From positions 1 through 8,103 of the forward strand of contig CALJUJ010000113.1 of the NCBI GenBank assembly GCA_937975525.1: 8,103 bases of DNA, given 5' to 3'. The position numbers were made by a program, and so were the translations under genes. This document shows, in pieces, positions 5,244-8,103 of the stretch. The notes below the pieces were generated by a model. The model had not been told where the DNA came from, made no database searches, and worked only from the letters and a program-made list of their open reading frames with translations. Position 1 is the first letter of the stretch. Every line of letters begins with the position of its first letter. The stretch comes from an uncultured bacterium (GTDB taxonomy: Bacteria > Desulfobacterota > Binatia > HRBIN30).

Positions 5244-5972
5244 CTACGAGTGATCCTTGGTGCCGGCGAAGCCCGGGCCGTAGAGCAGCAACACCCGCTC
5301 GTCGCGTCCGGGCAGATGGTAGCGGGCGATCGGCGGCACGCCCCAGCGACCGCTGACCGACTCGGCCTCGGCAGTGCCGGCGGGACCTTTCATGACGATG
5401 ATGCGACGCCCGCGACCGTAGCGGCTGGGGGTCGGCAGCGTCGTCGCTTCCAGAAGCTCGGACAGCGGGCCGAAGGCGCGGGCGACGATCACCTCGCACT
5501 CGCCACGCTGATCGGCGGCCAGAGCCTGCCAGCGCCTGGGTACGACGCTGGCGTTGTCGACGGCGGCGACACGCACGACTTCCTGGAGAAAGTTGACCCG
5601 CTTCCGGCGCGGCTCGATCAGGAGCACCTCCGAGTCGGGGCAGGCGATCGCCAGCGGCACTCCCGGCAGGCCGGCGCCGCTGCCGAGGTCGGCGACGATC
5701 GTGTTGCTCGGAACGAAGGGAGCGAGGGCGAGCGAATCGGCGAGATGGCGGTGCACGACCTCGATCGGCTCGGCCGTGGCGACGAGCGACGTGCGCCGGC
5801 GCCACACCAGGAGCGTCTCCAGGTACTCCAGCAGGCGCGCGATTGCGTCCGCCGGCCACTGCGGTCGGCGTACGGCGTGGGGATGCGTGCCGAGGTCGAG
5901 CCAACATCGCTCGGTCGCCGCGACGAGCGCGTCGCCCAGGCGTGCTCGCGCGCCAGTGTCGAGATCCGCCAC
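5244..5972 (-). CDS. rsmG: 16S rRNA (guanine-527-N7)-methyltransferase RsmG
   Basis: 242-residue RsmG (GidB), which uses S-adenosylmethionine to methylate N7 of G527 in the 530 loop of 16S rRNA. The SAM-binding motif I is DLGSGAGLPG (95-104), preceded by HRHLADSLALAPF (74-86). It is followed by the acidic strand end LLIEPRRKRVNFLQEV, where the Glu should hold the SAM ribose, then VIVARAFGPLSELLE and IVMKGPAG, all typical. The usual N-terminal W-N-x-x-x-N-L-T motif is replaced by WRRRTSLVA (57-65), and the protein is about 30 residues longer than E. coli RsmG (207 aa), mostly at the N-terminus. Start is GTG at 5972, 4 nt after the mnmG stop, with no clear ribosome site, suggesting translational coupling. 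A later start is possible, since residues 1-35 are poorly conserved. Loss of this enzyme gives low-level streptomycin resistance in several bacteria. Confidence 0.95.
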   Translation of the reverse strand: MADLDTGARARLGDALVAATERCWLDLGTHPHAVRRPQWPADAIARLLEYLETLLVWRRRTSLVATAEPIEVVHRHLADSLALAPFVPSNTIVADLGSGAGLPGVPLAIACPDSEVLLIEPRRKRVNFLQEVVRVAAVDNASVVPRRWQALAADQRGECEVIVARAFGPLSELLEATTLPTPSRYGRGRRIIVMKGPAGTAEAESVSGRWGVPPIARYHLPGRDERVLLLYGPGFAGTKDHS

Positions 5973-5976
5973 CGGC

Positions 5977-7881
<1,905 letters not shown>

Positions 7882-8103
7882 CTCGTTCCGTTCCGCTTGG
7901 CCCGGGCGCCCGTCGCCGGCGGATGACCCGCCGCGCCGCGCCCAGCCCCCACGTGGGTATGCCACGCCGATCCAGCACATACCACGCCGCCGCATCGAGC
8001 GGCTTGCATCACTTTCTGCTTTTCCAAACCTCCTGTCGTGACTCCTGGATCGCGACTACCGGCCCGTCCGTCGGCCTTGACGCAACCAAGCCGAGCGTCG
8101 ATG
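7882..8103 (-). other. mnmG upstream region, no recognised gene
   Basis: 222 nt to the window edge. On the minus strand it holds an AGGAGG (8029-8034) with no properly spaced start codon. It also has a 7-bp direct repeat CCACGCC 20 bp apart (7962-7968, 7982-7988), an inverted repeat GGTATG / CATACC (7956-7961, 7978-7983) and the 10-bp palindrome CCCACGTGGG (7948-7957). One minus frame entering from the right edge stops at 8009-8011 and could be the last 30 codons of an upstream gene, but the peptide (ending QEVWKSRK) is not recognised and is not the CIGK end of MnmE. No convincing promoter seen. Confidence 0.5.

Noticed and set aside
4817..5253. Two plus-strand open frames over the repeat region, with internally repeated peptides
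   Set aside because: The peptide repeats (for example VPAERRGRGEDHENPP twice) come directly from the DNA hairpin repeat; there is no ribosome site and the frames run through parS.
7882..7995. Extension of mnmG to an upstream ATG at 7995
   Set aside because: The added 38 residues are unlike the family, and the FAD motif and Cys 277 fall at standard positions with the ATG at 7881.

Overview
The window is a GC-rich bacterial chromosome segment with every recognisable gene on the minus strand. In transcription order (right to left) it reads mnmG, rsmG, [parS x2 and a duplicated hairpin repeat], parA, parB, [AT-rich gap with a promoter], bactofilin, atpF', atpF, atpH, atpA (cut by the left edge). 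From memory, this order (gidA-gidB-parA-parB-bactofilin followed by a b'/b/delta/alpha ATP synthase cluster) is typical of Deltaproteobacteria in the old broad sense (Desulfobacterota, Geobacter-like, Binatota or Myxococcota-like lineages). High GC, paired b' and b stalk subunits, and no atpB/atpE just upstream of the b genes fit that placement. The exact phylum cannot be set from this window.

Layout. 7882-8103 is a leader upstream of mnmG with small inverted and direct repeats and no recognised gene. 5244-7881 holds mnmG and rsmG, 4 nt apart and presumably one transcript. 4788-5243 is the one large intergenic region. It holds two parS centromere sites (5186-5201 and 5214-5229) just after rsmG, then two copies of a 111-bp repeat built around an 80-bp imperfect hairpin, then about 100 bp of parA leader. 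3050-4787 holds parA and parB. 2884-3049 is conspicuously AT-rich and carries a consensus-like -35 box (TTGACA) that probably starts the bactofilin-ATP synthase transcript. 1-2883 holds bactofilin and the ATP synthase genes, with 1-nt and 4-nt overlaps between b', b and delta and a 105-nt hairpin-bearing gap before alpha.

Functions fall into three sets: tRNA and rRNA modification (MnmG, RsmG); chromosome segregation and cell organisation (ParA, ParB, parS, bactofilin); and the peripheral stalk plus catalytic head of F-type ATP synthase. ParA, ParB and both parS sites lie within about 2.2 kb, a complete ParABS module. The adjacent bactofilin recalls Myxococcus, where bactofilins organise ParABS.

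I see no new system here. This is mostly conserved housekeeping DNA. The parts worth a second look are the duplicated hairpin element between parS and parA, the unequal parS pair, the AT-rich regulatory gap, and a C-terminal tail on ParA.
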